DNA of 64,000 nt from Candidatus Peregrinibacteria bacterium (GTDB lineage Bacteria; Patescibacteriota; Gracilibacteria; UBA1369), in assembly GCA_003153355.1 (NCBI GenBank), contig PLYH01000005.1:97810-161809 (forward strand), read 5' to 3'. The notes beneath the pieces were generated by a model. It ran no database searches. It was not told where the DNA came from and saw only the letters and a list, made by a program, of their open reading frames with translations. Position 1 is the first letter of the stretch, and the number at the start of each line of letters is the position of its first letter. This document shows positions 24,867 to 33,541 of the stretch, piece after piece. The translations under genes were made by a program, and so were the position numbers.

Positions 24867-26738
24867 ATGTTCAAAAGGAAATATCTTGGACTGGCAGCGG
24901 TTTTGTTGTCGGTTATTGGTTTTCGAATTGCTTCGGCCATAAACTGGAACAGTTTGATTTCCGATCAGCAAAGCTATTTTGAACAGGTCCAGGTGAAGCC
25001 GGACAAAGGACAAAGCTATACCGATAAAGTTTTCGGAACAACCGTCAAAAGACTGACTGACAGCAAGGCCGACGGCATCAACGGAATGGTTCCGGACTAT
25101 TCCAAACGACAGGCCTGGAATATGGACGGAAGCCTGATGATGTTACGGGATGCGGATGGGAATGCCTATCTTTTTGACGGCAAGACATACGCTTTTATGA
25201 AAAAACTTGATGGAGTAGGAGGCGAAGATGTTTTCTGGAGTCCTACCGTGACAAACGAAATCTGGTACAATGATGGGAACACTTTTACAAAATATAATGT
25301 GGACAGCGGCGTGTCTTCTCCGATTTTTCAATTCAGCGATTACGATTTCGCCGACACGAAAGGTGAAGGAAACTTAAGCCGCGACGGACATTACTATGCC
25401 GTAGCCGGGCAAACGTACAATCAAACGACGGGAGAAACTACTTATAAAGATCTGGTTCTTCTTGATGTAACGGCAAAAAAAATCGTGAATAAATTGGCGT
25501 TGCCTGCGGTGCTCGACGGGTTTGACTGGGTTTCTGTTTCGCCTTTGGGAAACTACATCGTCGTGGATTACGCCAATGACGGTACAACCGCTTTTCACGG
25601 CGTGGAAGTTTATGACAGAAATTTTAAACTCCAGTGGCGCAAGCCGATTGGGGCAGGCCACAGCGATCTGGGGGTCGATGAAAACGGAAAAGAGTTTTTG
25701 ATGATGGATTATTACAATTCAGACAGCAACGTCACCCAAATAAAAAAGTTTGATCTGGCGAGCGGTACGGAAACGGTTTTATTGGAATTGTCTCCGGTTT
25801 TTGACATGCACGAATCATGCAGAAATTCCCAATTACCAGGATGGTGTCTGGTCAGTACTTTTGACTATGTCCAAAAATTAACGGCAAGTTCCGGTGACTG
25901 GCTCCCGTTTGAAAATGAAGTCTTCCTGCTCAAAACAGACGGCAGTAAGACTGTCAAAAGGCTCGCACATCATTACAGCAGGAGATATTCCCCTGCTACG
26001 CCAGACAGCGACACCAGTAATTATTTTGCCGAACCCCATGCCACGATCAGCCCGGACGGCAGTAAAGTTATTTTTGCGAGCAACTGGGAACAAGATATTG
26101 GCGCTACCAATTCCGTGGACACGTATCTGATTGATTTAGGAAGTACTCAGTCGGCCGCTAATCCGCCGCTGGCAAGCCCTTCACCTCCCGCACCGGCACC
26201 GGCGCCATCGCCCTCGCCCGTAAGCGGTCAGATTTTTACAGACGTTCAGGCCGGCGATGTCGGCTCCGATGCCATCCAATATTTAAAAGATAATCAAATC
26301 GTTGCGGGTTATTCGGACGGCTCCTTCCGCCCAGACCAACCGATCAACAGGGCCGAGTTCGTAAAAATAGTAGTGGGCATGGTGTTGAAAAAATCCGGCG
26401 CTCTGCTCGACAGTGATTTTAGTTTAAACGGGATTGCGTTCAGCGATGCTGAAAACGGACAATGGTATATCCCTTATTTACGGAAAGCCGTTTCATCAAT
26501 GCTGATAGCAGGTTATCCGGACGGAACCTTCCAGCCGGCGAAACAGATATCTTTCGTTGAAGCCGCCAAAATACTGGTCGTGGCCAAAGGCACAGCCGCA
26601 ACAAGCTCCTCAATCTGGTATGAACCGTATGTGAATGTATTGAAGCAGTATAACGCCGTCCCCAGTTCGGTAACGCAGATGGGACAGCAAATCACCAGAA
26701 GAGAAATGGCTGAGATGATTTATTTGCTCAATAAATGA
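24867..26738 (+). CDS. Exported beta-propeller-like protein with C-terminal SLH domains
   Basis: 623 residues with an N-terminal signal sequence (YLGLAAVLLSVIGFRIASA). Residues about 45-430 form a TolB/WD40-like propeller of short repeats, seen as recurring strand pairs such as NMDGSLMMLRDADGNAYLF, DVFWSPTVTNEIWYND, WVSVSPLGNYIVVDYA and ATISPDGSKVIFASNW. A Pro/Ala/Ser linker (about 437-450) leads to three SLH modules: FTDVQAGDVGSDAIQYLK with AGYSDGSFRPDQPINRAEF, then FSDAENGQWYIPYLRKAV with AGYPDGTFQPAKQISFVEA, then a weaker third. SLH modules normally bind secondary cell-wall polymer. It is probably an S-layer-associated surface protein. Its TGA stop overlaps the ATG of the next gene, so the two are translated together. 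Confidence 0.87.
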   Translation: MFKRKYLGLAAVLLSVIGFRIASAINWNSLISDQQSYFEQVQVKPDKGQSYTDKVFGTTVKRLTDSKADGINGMVPDYSKRQAWNMDGSLMMLRDADGNAYLFDGKTYAFMKKLDGVGGEDVFWSPTVTNEIWYNDGNTFTKYNVDSGVSSPIFQFSDYDFADTKGEGNLSRDGHYYAVAGQTYNQTTGETTYKDLVLLDVTAKKIVNKLALPAVLDGFDWVSVSPLGNYIVVDYANDGTTAFHGVEVYDRNFKLQWRKPIGAGHSDLGVDENGKEFLMMDYYNSDSNVTQIKKFDLASGTETVLLELSPVFDMHESCRNSQLPGWCLVSTFDYVQKLTASSGDWLPFENEVFLLKTDGSKTVKRLAHHYSRRYSPATPDSDTSNYFAEPHATISPDGSKVIFASNWEQDIGATNSVDTYLIDLGSTQSAANPPLASPSPPAPAPAPSPSPVSGQIFTDVQAGDVGSDAIQYLKDNQIVAGYSDGSFRPDQPINRAEFVKIVVGMVLKKSGALLDSDFSLNGIAFSDAENGQWYIPYLRKAVSSMLIAGYPDGTFQPAKQISFVEAAKILVVAKGTAATSSSIWYEPYVNVLKQYNAVPSSVTQMGQQITRREMAEMIYLLNK

Positions 26739-28120
26739 AAAAATATTTTCAGTTGATCCGATCACAATGGATTGAACTGGTTCTGACCGCCGGGGCGGTT
26801 CTTGCTGCAACCGTCATTCTTGCGGCTCCTGCTATCTATAACGGATTTCCGCTGGTGTTTGCCGATACGATCGATTATCTCGCCGCCGCTCTAAAATTTT
26901 CTCCTCCGTATTACCGACAGTTCGGTTATGGAATATTTATCGCGATGACTTCTTTGAAAGGAACCAGTTTATGGCTGGTTGTTCTGGCGCAATCGTTTAT
27001 TTTGAGTGCCTTGATCTTCAGCGTTGTCCGGCGGTTCATCAAAAACAAACCGTACTTTTTTCATGTGGTGATTGTTTTACTGCTGGTGTTGTTTACCGGA
27101 GTCGGCTGGTTTTCCAGCCAGCTCATGCCAGACATCCTGACGGCGATGATGATTCTCATCATTTATATTTTCTTCACGGCAAGACTTCAATGGTTTCATT
27201 ATCTTTTCTTGCTGCCGCTTTTTTTGATTATTCTGATGAGCCACTCCGCCAACTTCCTGATCGCGATGCTGGTACTGGTCACGGTTGCCGCATATTTCTT
27301 ATTACGGAAAAAGAAACTTCCGGATTTTAAAACCTATGCCGTGAAATTTCTGGTTTTATTTTTTGTATCGATTTTTGCCACAGGTTTGCTTTCATACATC
27401 AACGAGAAAACTTTCGGACGGTGGGCCGTGAATCCCGGATCGCACGTTTTTCTGATGGCAAGGCTTGATGAAAGCGGGATATTGAAAGATTTTCTGCTGC
27501 AGAATTGCCGTTCGCACCAATATACGCTCTGTTCTTTCCAGGATCAGCTGCCGACCGATGCCAACAATTTTATGTGGGGTCCGAACACTCCGCATAAACT
27601 TTACGGGTGGGAAGCGGTTCGTCCGGAATATGAAGAAATCATCGGAAAAGCGTTTTCAACTCCGGCCTACTGGGGAACTTTTATTTCGGACAGCGCGTAC
27701 CGCGTAGCGCTGCTTTTTTCTCATAACGGGTTGGACAGTTTTGGCGCTTATAACCTTGATTCTCCCGAAGGATCCAGCATTTATGCGCTCATCCAGAATT
27801 ATGCTCCTCAGGAGCTTTCCCAATTCATGGCCGCGCAGCAGTTCACCTACAATCTTAAGCTGCCGGCAACGGTATCTACGATTTATTTCCCGGTGGTGAT
27901 TTTGTCCATTCTGTTCATCATTTATTTTTTCAGGAAGTATAAAATTCCCAATGAACTAAAATTCTTTGCGCTCATCATTGTGCTTGGGGTGGTCTACAAT
28001 CTGATCGTGATGGGTTCACTTTCGGGATCTTTTGACCGCTACAACTCGCGCGTGATCTGGCTTCTTCCTTTTTTGGTTTTAATCTTGATGTTTTCAAAAA
28101 AGTCCAAGAAACAGGAATAG
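26735..28120 (+). CDS. Polytopic membrane protein, possibly GT-C-type glycosyltransferase
   Basis: 461 residues with about ten membrane helices. The first external loop after helix 1 has FADTIDYLAAALKF. An acidic residue in that position is typical of GT-C glycosyltransferases using lipid-linked sugars. A soluble segment of about 130 residues lies between helices (INEKTFGRWAVNPGSHVF to QELSQFMAAQQFTYN), followed by three closing helices. No sequence signature fixes the family, so the glycosyltransferase call is tentative. The 4-base ATGA overlap with the upstream SLH gene suggests a role in the same surface structure, such as glycosylation of S-layer proteins. Confidence 0.65.
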   Translation: MKKYFQLIRSQWIELVLTAGAVLAATVILAAPAIYNGFPLVFADTIDYLAAALKFSPPYYRQFGYGIFIAMTSLKGTSLWLVVLAQSFILSALIFSVVRRFIKNKPYFFHVVIVLLLVLFTGVGWFSSQLMPDILTAMMILIIYIFFTARLQWFHYLFLLPLFLIILMSHSANFLIAMLVLVTVAAYFLLRKKKLPDFKTYAVKFLVLFFVSIFATGLLSYINEKTFGRWAVNPGSHVFLMARLDESGILKDFLLQNCRSHQYTLCSFQDQLPTDANNFMWGPNTPHKLYGWEAVRPEYEEIIGKAFSTPAYWGTFISDSAYRVALLFSHNGLDSFGAYNLDSPEGSSIYALIQNYAPQELSQFMAAQQFTYNLKLPATVSTIYFPVVILSILFIIYFFRKYKIPNELKFFALIIVLGVVYNLIVMGSLSGSFDRYNSRVIWLLPFLVLILMFSKKSKKQE

Positions 28121-28142
28121 ATTCGCCGGATCTTCATAAAAA

Positions 28143-28151
28143 TGATATAAA
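28143..28151 (+). promoter_or_regulatory. Extended -10 promoter for the FAD-Rieske gene
   Basis: TGA followed by TATAAA (28146-28151), 25 bases before the ATG at 28177. No clear -35 box. Confidence 0.45.
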
Positions 28152-28176
28152 GAGATGTATTCATTATTGTTCGTGA

Positions 28177-29712
28177 ATGCTTCAACGCAACAATATTTCC
28201 AGTACTGAATCGGTATGGGGAAAAATCAAAACATCCTCTTTTCGAGCAGTCAAAAAAAACCTGACGGCGGATGTTTGCATTATGGGCAGCGGAATCACGG
28301 GACTTACCGCGGCGTATTTATTAAGTAAAGCCGGGAAAAAAGTCATCGTCATTGATAAAGGCGGAATAGCTGACGGTGAAACTGCTTATACGACCGCCCA
28401 TCTGACCTATGTTTTGGACGACAAATATTTTGAACTGGAAAAAATTCACGGACCCGACAAGATCCGTTTGGTTTTAAAAAGCCATTCCGACGCCATCGAC
28501 CGCATTGAAGACATCTGCGTAAAGGAAAAAATCGACTGTGATTTTGCGAGAGTTGACGGGGACTTGTTCCTCAGCGGAAATGACGACAAAAAAGGCGAAG
28601 AAATCCTGGATCTTGAATTGCAGACCATGAAAAAACTGGGCCGCAATGATGTGAAAAAGATCGACGAGAAAACGAAAGAAAATTCTCTCGGAACTCATTT
28701 GCGGTTTCCAAAACAGGCGCAGTTCCATCCTTTAAAATATTTATCGGGACTTATTAAAATTATTCAAAAGCACGGCGGCGAAATTTATGAAAAAAGTCAG
28801 GCCAAAGATATTCAGGAAGATCATGAAGGAGTCGTCGTTGAACTGGAGAACGGATGTACTATCCGCGCTGAAACGGCAGTCATCGCAACGCATGTTCCTT
28901 TCAATGACCGGTTTAAGATGCACCTTAAACAAGCCGCATACCGGACCTATGTGATTGCCGGCGAAATTCCAAAAAATTCCGTTGAAAAAAGTTTGTACTG
29001 GGATACCGAAGCTCCGTATCATTATATTCGTTTGGTGAACAAATCGAGCGCCGGCGCTCAAGATTTTTTGATGGTGGGAGGCGAAGATCACAAAACCGGA
29101 CAGGATGACGAATGCGGCGAAAAATTCCAGAATCTCCGTGAATGGACTCAGAAAAATTTCCCGATGATGAAACGTGCTTCGCTGCAATGGTCCGGGCAGA
29201 TCATCCAGACGATGGACGGTCTGGCTTTCATCGGATTAAATCCGGGGAATAAACGCATTTATATAGGAACAGGATACTCAGGTTCAGGCATGACATACGG
29301 AACGATCGCCGGATCGATGCTTACGGATTTAATTTTTGGAAAAGAAAATTCACTGGCCCAGCTTTATCATCCCGCGCGTAAGACCGTCAAAGCGCTTGGG
29401 CGGTTTATGAAAGAAAGCATCAACGTTGCAGAACAGTATGCGGGAGGAATGGCAACGGGCAGCGATGTAACATTGAAAGATCTGACCCCGGGAAGCGGCA
29501 TCGTGGTTGCCGAGGGTCTGAAAAAAATTGCGGTTTATAAAGAAAAGACCGGCAAAATTTGTAAATTTTCAGCGGTTTGTCCGCATCTGGGATGCATCGT
29601 GAAATGGAATAACGCCGAATCCACGTGGGATTGTCCCTGCCACGGTTCCCGGTTTGAAGCGCACGGAAAAGTTCTGAACGGCCCGGCTCCGACAGATCTG
29701 GAAACGCTTTAA
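28177..29712 (+). CDS. FAD-dependent oxidoreductase (DAO family) with C-terminal Rieske [2Fe-2S] domain
   Basis: 511 residues. The N-terminal FAD fold is at about 30-60 (CIMGSGITGLTAAYLL, then VIVIDKGG). A glycine/D-amino-acid-oxidase-like substrate domain follows. The second FAD contact is near RIYIGTGYSGSGMTYGT. The last 90 residues form a Rieske module with both cluster motifs, CPHLGC and CPCHGSRF, so Cys-x-His and Cys-x-x-His ligands are all present. This architecture is known in Bacillus-type proteins such as YhfW. The substrate is unknown. It acts in the cytoplasm, since no signal peptide is seen. It has its own promoter and is convergent with the unknown gene at 29751. Confidence 0.9.
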   Translation: MLQRNNISSTESVWGKIKTSSFRAVKKNLTADVCIMGSGITGLTAAYLLSKAGKKVIVIDKGGIADGETAYTTAHLTYVLDDKYFELEKIHGPDKIRLVLKSHSDAIDRIEDICVKEKIDCDFARVDGDLFLSGNDDKKGEEILDLELQTMKKLGRNDVKKIDEKTKENSLGTHLRFPKQAQFHPLKYLSGLIKIIQKHGGEIYEKSQAKDIQEDHEGVVVELENGCTIRAETAVIATHVPFNDRFKMHLKQAAYRTYVIAGEIPKNSVEKSLYWDTEAPYHYIRLVNKSSAGAQDFLMVGGEDHKTGQDDECGEKFQNLREWTQKNFPMMKRASLQWSGQIIQTMDGLAFIGLNPGNKRIYIGTGYSGSGMTYGTIAGSMLTDLIFGKENSLAQLYHPARKTVKALGRFMKESINVAEQYAGGMATGSDVTLKDLTPGSGIVVAEGLKKIAVYKEKTGKICKFSAVCPHLGCIVKWNNAESTWDCPCHGSRFEAHGKVLNGPAPTDLETL

Positions 29713-29750
29713 TTTTTACGCAGATCGCACTCGGGCTCACACCGTTGCGG

Positions 29751-30524
29751 TTATTTGTCTTTGTAGATTTTTTCGTTGGGGACCATTTCCAGAAACGCCA
29801 GATTTTGCGCGCTCATCAGGTCTTTGTATTCCTGGCCTCCGGCTTTGAATAAATTGATGACGAAGGTCTGGTCTTCATCATTCTCTCCACCTTCGTACTC
29901 AAGATTTTCATTATCGCTGAGGTCAAAAATTTTCTGAACGAGTTCTTTCAGATCTTTGCATCCAGTTTTTTGAAGAATTTCCGCCAATTTTTGCTTTTTC
30001 AAAGGAATGGTAATAAGAATGTCGTCGGGGATTTCGATCGCTTCGAAAATGACCGGCGGATTATCCGCCATGAGCCCTGCCCTGACCATAATTTCCGCGG
30101 TTGAGTCGTGCGTCAGCTTGATTGCAGATTCGGTAGGAGGGAGCAAAGTACGACGGCTTTCTTTTGGGGCTTTGGCCCTTGGATTATATTTCCTCATCAA
30201 CTCGAGATATTCTTCCGGAAACTCTTCCTCACTGCATCCTTCAAGGTAGGAAATGGTTACTGTTTTGTTTGAAGGTCGATAGATGCATTTTGCAATGCCG
30301 AGTTTTGCAAACCCTTTGAGTGTATTAAAATCTTCATACCCCTCAGCACCCTCAACCTGCGGATCTTTTTCGAAATGCAAATAAATTTCCCAGTCCGGCC
30401 TTGAAGGATCGATCTCTTCAAGTTCGCATTTGTTTTTATTTTCAAGATCATCGAAGAGCGAATCAACATCATCACCGATTTCTCCCAGATTTTCGCCTGC
30501 TGAAGGCAGTCCTTGTCTCGCCAT
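29751..30524 (-). CDS. Hypothetical acidic protein, 257 aa
   Basis: No family recognised. The product is soluble and strongly acidic, with no signal peptide or membrane helix. The N-terminal 40 residues look disordered (GEIGDDVDSLFDDLENKNK). A mixed alpha/beta region follows (DWEIYLHFEKDP, IAKCIYRPSNKTVTISYL), then a basic linker (YNPRAKAPKESRR). The C-terminal region is ILITIPLKKQKLAEILQKTG plus a second acidic tail (NENLEYEGGENDEDQ). A good promoter precedes it (30547-30576). Its base composition is like its neighbours. Confidence 0.75.
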   Translation of the reverse strand: MARQGLPSAGENLGEIGDDVDSLFDDLENKNKCELEEIDPSRPDWEIYLHFEKDPQVEGAEGYEDFNTLKGFAKLGIAKCIYRPSNKTVTISYLEGCSEEEFPEEYLELMRKYNPRAKAPKESRRTLLPPTESAIKLTHDSTAEIMVRAGLMADNPPVIFEAIEIPDDILITIPLKKQKLAEILQKTGCKDLKELVQKIFDLSDNENLEYEGGENDEDQTFVINLFKAGGQEYKDLMSAQNLAFLEMVPNEKIYKDK

Positions 30525-30546
30525 ACTTTTGATTGAAAGGAGGCCA

Positions 30547-30576
30547 ATATTAACAATATTCTGCCCGGATTGTCAA
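30547..30576 (-). promoter_or_regulatory. Promoter for the acidic hypothetical gene
   Basis: On the minus strand, a perfect TTGACA (30576-30571), an 18-base spacer and TAATAT (30552-30547) preceded by TGT (extended -10). The predicted leader is about 16 bases. Confidence 0.65.
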
Positions 30577-30651
30577 TCCACGGGGCCTTCAACTTGTTTT
30601 TTGGCTTAATAAAGACTAAAGTTGGCTTACCTTTGGACATTTCTGATGCAT

Positions 30652-31413
30652 ATGAAAAAATCCAGTTCCTTACTTATTTTGATCCTGGTTGTCGGGCTTG
30701 GCACTGTCGCTACCTACAGCATTGTTAAAGAAATCCGCAACGCTAAGGAGAGTGTTCCGCCGGCGGTGGATCTTTCGACTTTTGAAACTCAGCAAAAGAA
30801 CGGCTCTTCATCGATGCATGCCACTCAGCAAACTCTTCCAACCGAACTTAATTTAGCCATGACATTCTATCCGCAGGCTCCTTTCGGCGACTGGGGCATG
30901 CCATGGCAGGAAGCTTGTGAAGAAGCCAGTATTTTGCTGGTTTCCGATGCTTATTATCATCATAACTGGACGCGCGAACAGTTCCGCGATCAGATTTTGG
31001 CCCTCGTAGATTGGGAAAATAAAATCTTTGGCGATTATAAAAACACGAACGCCAAACAGATTGCTCAGATGCTCCATGATGATTTGGGACTGAAGAGTGT
31101 GATTCATAGCAATCCGACTTTTGAAGATGTTCAAAAAATTCTGGCGCAGGGACACCTTATCGTGATGCCGTTTGCCGGAAGATTGATCGGGAATCCTTTT
31201 TACACCAACGGCGGACCGGACTACCATGTGATGGTCATCAAAGGCTACAAAACCGGTCAAAAAGTCATTACAGAGGACGTGGGCACGTCGCACGGCGAAG
31301 ATTATGTTTATCCCTGGGCTACGCTGCAGAACGCAAATCATGATTACATGGTGCCGATCCAGAACGGAGCCAAAGTCATGATTGAAGTGCTGCCTCCATC
31401 AATCGGATTTTAA
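30652..31413 (+). CDS. Membrane-anchored C39-like cysteine peptidase family protein
   Basis: 253 residues from the ATG at 30652; an ATG two codons earlier (30646) is equally possible. The N-terminal helix SSLLILILVVGLGTVATYSI is a signal anchor. The external domain has the Peptidase_C39_2 pattern. The catalytic Cys region is WQEACEEASILLV, the His region is GPDYHVMVIKGY and the late Asp/Asn region is ITEDVGTSHGEDYVYPW. Such proteins are papain-like and often lie in cell-envelope contexts. The substrate is not predictable. It precedes a flippase gene by 21 bases on the same strand. Confidence 0.8.
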   Translation: MKKSSSLLILILVVGLGTVATYSIVKEIRNAKESVPPAVDLSTFETQQKNGSSSMHATQQTLPTELNLAMTFYPQAPFGDWGMPWQEACEEASILLVSDAYYHHNWTREQFRDQILALVDWENKIFGDYKNTNAKQIAQMLHDDLGLKSVIHSNPTFEDVQKILAQGHLIVMPFAGRLIGNPFYTNGGPDYHVMVIKGYKTGQKVITEDVGTSHGEDYVYPWATLQNANHDYMVPIQNGAKVMIEVLPPSIGF

Positions 31414-31434
31414 TTTTTTGTACTGACTGACTTC

Positions 31435-32778
31435 ATGACTCCGCTGCCGAATCCAAGTTTGAATCTGTTGGGAAGGAAAATCGCTTTTTCGACGATCGTC
31501 CAGTATGCGGGAAAAGCTGTGCAGCTCGTGATTTCCGCAATCAGTCTGAAAATCATTTCCAATTTTTTAAGCCAGGATGGATACGGCGTCTATGCGTCAA
31601 TCACCGAATACGCGCTGTTTTTTTCTACGGTTGCCAACCTGGGAATTTTCGGCAATGTTGTGCGGTTAATGGCCGACCGACCGGATGACGGGAACGTTTT
31701 TTTAAACGCGCTGGTGCTGCGGGCAGTGACCGGAATCTTTTTTTTCGCTATCACAGTGGCGGTTTGCATTCTCAACGGAAGCGGCACCATGTTTGTTGTG
31801 GGAACGGCGTTGTTTTGCAGCGGACTGTTTTTTGATTTCGTGACTTCAGTGTGCGATGGCGCGCTGCAGACGAACTATTTAATGGGCCGGGCCACGGTCG
31901 CTTTGGTCGCCGGAAGAATCGTGAACCTTGGTGTTCTTTTTTGGATGGTGCGGCACTTTGGCGGCCTGCAGGGAGCAGGAAACGGCGGGTTTGATGCTTT
32001 GCAGCAGTTCTGGGTACTCAGCGCCACGATGCTGGGAAGTTTGCTGACCTGCGGACTGAGTCTGTTTTTTGTCGGTCAAAAAATAAAACTCAACTGGCAA
32101 ATCCAGAGCGCGACGATGCTGAAATTTTTTAAAGTCAGTCTCCCCTACGGCGTTATTTTTATCCTCAATAATCTGTACTTCCGTTTTATTCCCGATTATC
32201 TGGCGCACCACTTTTTGAGCGACGCGGATTTTGGAAGCTTCAACATTTCTTTCCGCATCAGCGAAGTTTTGAGTCTGGCGTCAACGTTTCTGATGTTTTC
32301 GGCATTGCCGGGTCTGACGGAATATATTGACGGAGACCATTATGATAAAGCGCTCAAACTTTTTAAGTCGCTGCAAAAACTTCTGATTGGAGCGGGGCTG
32401 GTGCTGGTTGTTGTCGGATCACTGATCGGTTCGCGAGTGGTGGCTTTGCTGACGCATGAAAAATACAATATTCCTCAGTTGTGGTTCGTGCTGCCAATGA
32501 TGCTCGTTCTTGCCGCGATCTCTTACGGCTATGATCTGGTTTTTCTGACGCTTTTCGCTTTGGACGAGGACGTGTGGTTTTTGAAACGGGAATTTCTGGC
32601 TTTGCTGTTTGCTGGAATTTTCTTTGGTCTGACTTTTGCGGCTTCATCCCAGACCATGCAGATGTTTTTGATTATTTTCGGAGCGATCGTCGGAGAATCC
32701 ACGATGGTTGTGCTGGGTTTTATGAAGATCCGGAAGGTTTTTCAAGGTCAAAAGGCCGTAACCGTGGAGGAAACGTAA
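31435..32778 (+). CDS. Wzx/MATE-like polysaccharide flippase
   Basis: 447 residues with about 12 to 14 membrane helices and the pattern of the oligosaccharide flippase superfamily. The amphipathic start (LGRKIAFSTIVQYAGKAVQLV) is followed by early repeats containing GYGVYASITEYALFF, then long helices such as VLVVVGSLIGSRVVALLTHE and MMLVLAAISYGYDLVFLTLF. It would move lipid-linked sugars across the membrane for surface polysaccharide or glycoprotein synthesis. No glycosyltransferases with clear motifs flank it, apart from the tentative one at 26735. It ends 79 bases before tRNA-Gly. Confidence 0.82.
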   Translation: MTPLPNPSLNLLGRKIAFSTIVQYAGKAVQLVISAISLKIISNFLSQDGYGVYASITEYALFFSTVANLGIFGNVVRLMADRPDDGNVFLNALVLRAVTGIFFFAITVAVCILNGSGTMFVVGTALFCSGLFFDFVTSVCDGALQTNYLMGRATVALVAGRIVNLGVLFWMVRHFGGLQGAGNGGFDALQQFWVLSATMLGSLLTCGLSLFFVGQKIKLNWQIQSATMLKFFKVSLPYGVIFILNNLYFRFIPDYLAHHFLSDADFGSFNISFRISEVLSLASTFLMFSALPGLTEYIDGDHYDKALKLFKSLQKLLIGAGLVLVVVGSLIGSRVVALLTHEKYNIPQLWFVLPMMLVLAAISYGYDLVFLTLFALDEDVWFLKREFLALLFAGIFFGLTFAASSQTMQMFLIIFGAIVGESTMVVLGFMKIRKVFQGQKAVTVEET

Positions 32779-32857
32779 AAAATATTGAAATCCAGCCCGG
32801 TTTCGGGTAAATTTCTTTGGCAATCAGGTTTGCGTGCTTTCAAAAGTGCGCGTGCGA

Positions 32858-32934
32858 GCGGGTGTAGCTCAGTTGGCTAGAGCGCAACCTTGCCAAGGTT
32901 GAGGTCAGGGGTTCGAGCCCCCTTACCCGCTCCA
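32858..32934 (+). tRNA. tRNA-Gly (anticodon GCC)
   Basis: Acceptor GCGGGTG with TACCCGC, D arm GCTC/GAGC, anticodon arm CAACC-TTGCCAA-GGTTG with GCC, T arm CAGGG-GTTCGAG-CCCCC with close pairing, discriminator T and encoded CCA. The accessory block with metal-resistance genes starts just downstream. Confidence 0.96.
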
Positions 32935-32942
32935 AATACTTT

Positions 32943-32968
32943 ATGGCTTATTTAAGCCATTTTTTTGT
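32943..32968 (+). terminator. Terminator after tRNA-Gly
   Basis: An ATGGCTTA-TT-TAAGCCAT stem followed by seven T. The same GGCTT/AAGCC core recurs in other hairpins of the window (33458 and 63788). Confidence 0.8.
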
Positions 32969-33041
32969 TATTCCCTAAGCGGGCGGGTGGCTTTTTTAAA
33001 AATATGGTACGATTCTTAATAAGATTCCTAAAAAAGCAATT

Positions 33042-33398
33042 ATGGATATTAAAAATATTCTTATATATTTTTTTGTTGGCGGCATAGTTACGACCCTCAT
33101 AGTCGCCTTGGAAGAAAGTGGCCTGAGGATTTGGTCAGGCTTAGCTGCTTTAATGCCAGTTTTTACCCTCGTTTCGTATTTTTTTATCGGCTCATCCCAG
33201 GGAGGAAAAGCACTGAGTCAGCACGCATGGTTTGTCCTAGTAGGAACATTGGTCTCATGGGTTCCTTATATGTTGACGGTAGCATTACTTTCTCCACACA
33301 TGGAGACGACTAAAGCCATTGGAATAGGGCTGGGTGTGTTTTTTATTTTGGCAACCATTTTTGTCATTATTGTACAGAGATATAATCTTTTTCAATAA
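33042..33398 (+). CDS. Small integral membrane protein, DUF3147/GlpM-like
   Basis: 118 residues with four membrane helices: ILIYFFVGGIVTTLIVAL, GLAALMPVFTLVSYFFIG, FVLVGTLVSWVPYMLTVALL and AIGIGLGVFFILATIFVII. The size, the glycine/proline pattern and the helix-2 motif LAALMPVFTLVSY resemble the small GlpM/DUF3147 group, whose function is poorly known. That match is from memory of the pattern only. It is the first gene after tRNA-Gly and its 3' flank carries the repeated element described below. Confidence 0.75.
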   Translation: MDIKNILIYFFVGGIVTTLIVALEESGLRIWSGLAALMPVFTLVSYFFIGSSQGGKALSQHAWFVLVGTLVSWVPYMLTVALLSPHMETTKAIGIGLGVFFILATIFVIIVQRYNLFQ

Positions 33399-33430
33399 GG
33401 AACTGTGATCCATATTCTCGTACAGCTTCC

Positions 33431-33456
33431 CATAAGGAGCTCCAAGAACTTTTAGA
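33431..33456 (+). repeat. Dispersed 3'-flank repeat, copy 1 (3' half)
   Basis: It shares 24 identical bases with copy 3 at 35729-35768 (core AAGGAGCTCCAAGAAC). It lies between a stop codon and a hairpin. Confidence 0.7.
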
Positions 33457-33457
33457 T

Positions 33458-33480
33458 GGCTTACGTAAGCCGTTTTATTT
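33458..33480 (+). terminator. Terminator-like hairpin after the DUF3147-like gene
   Basis: The perfect palindrome GGCTTACGTAAGCC is followed by GTTTTATTT. Confidence 0.6.
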
Positions 33481-33519
33481 AAAATTGCAAAGTTGCCGGA
33501 TGTGGTAAACTGTGAAGTA

Positions 33520-33525
33520 TATAAT
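33520..33525 (+). promoter_or_regulatory. -10 box for the DUF3494-SLH gene
   Basis: A perfect TATAAT 16 bases before the TTG start at 33542. The -35 region is poor. The short distance supports the TTG as the true start. Confidence 0.5.
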
Positions 33526-33541
33526 TTAACCCAATAAATAT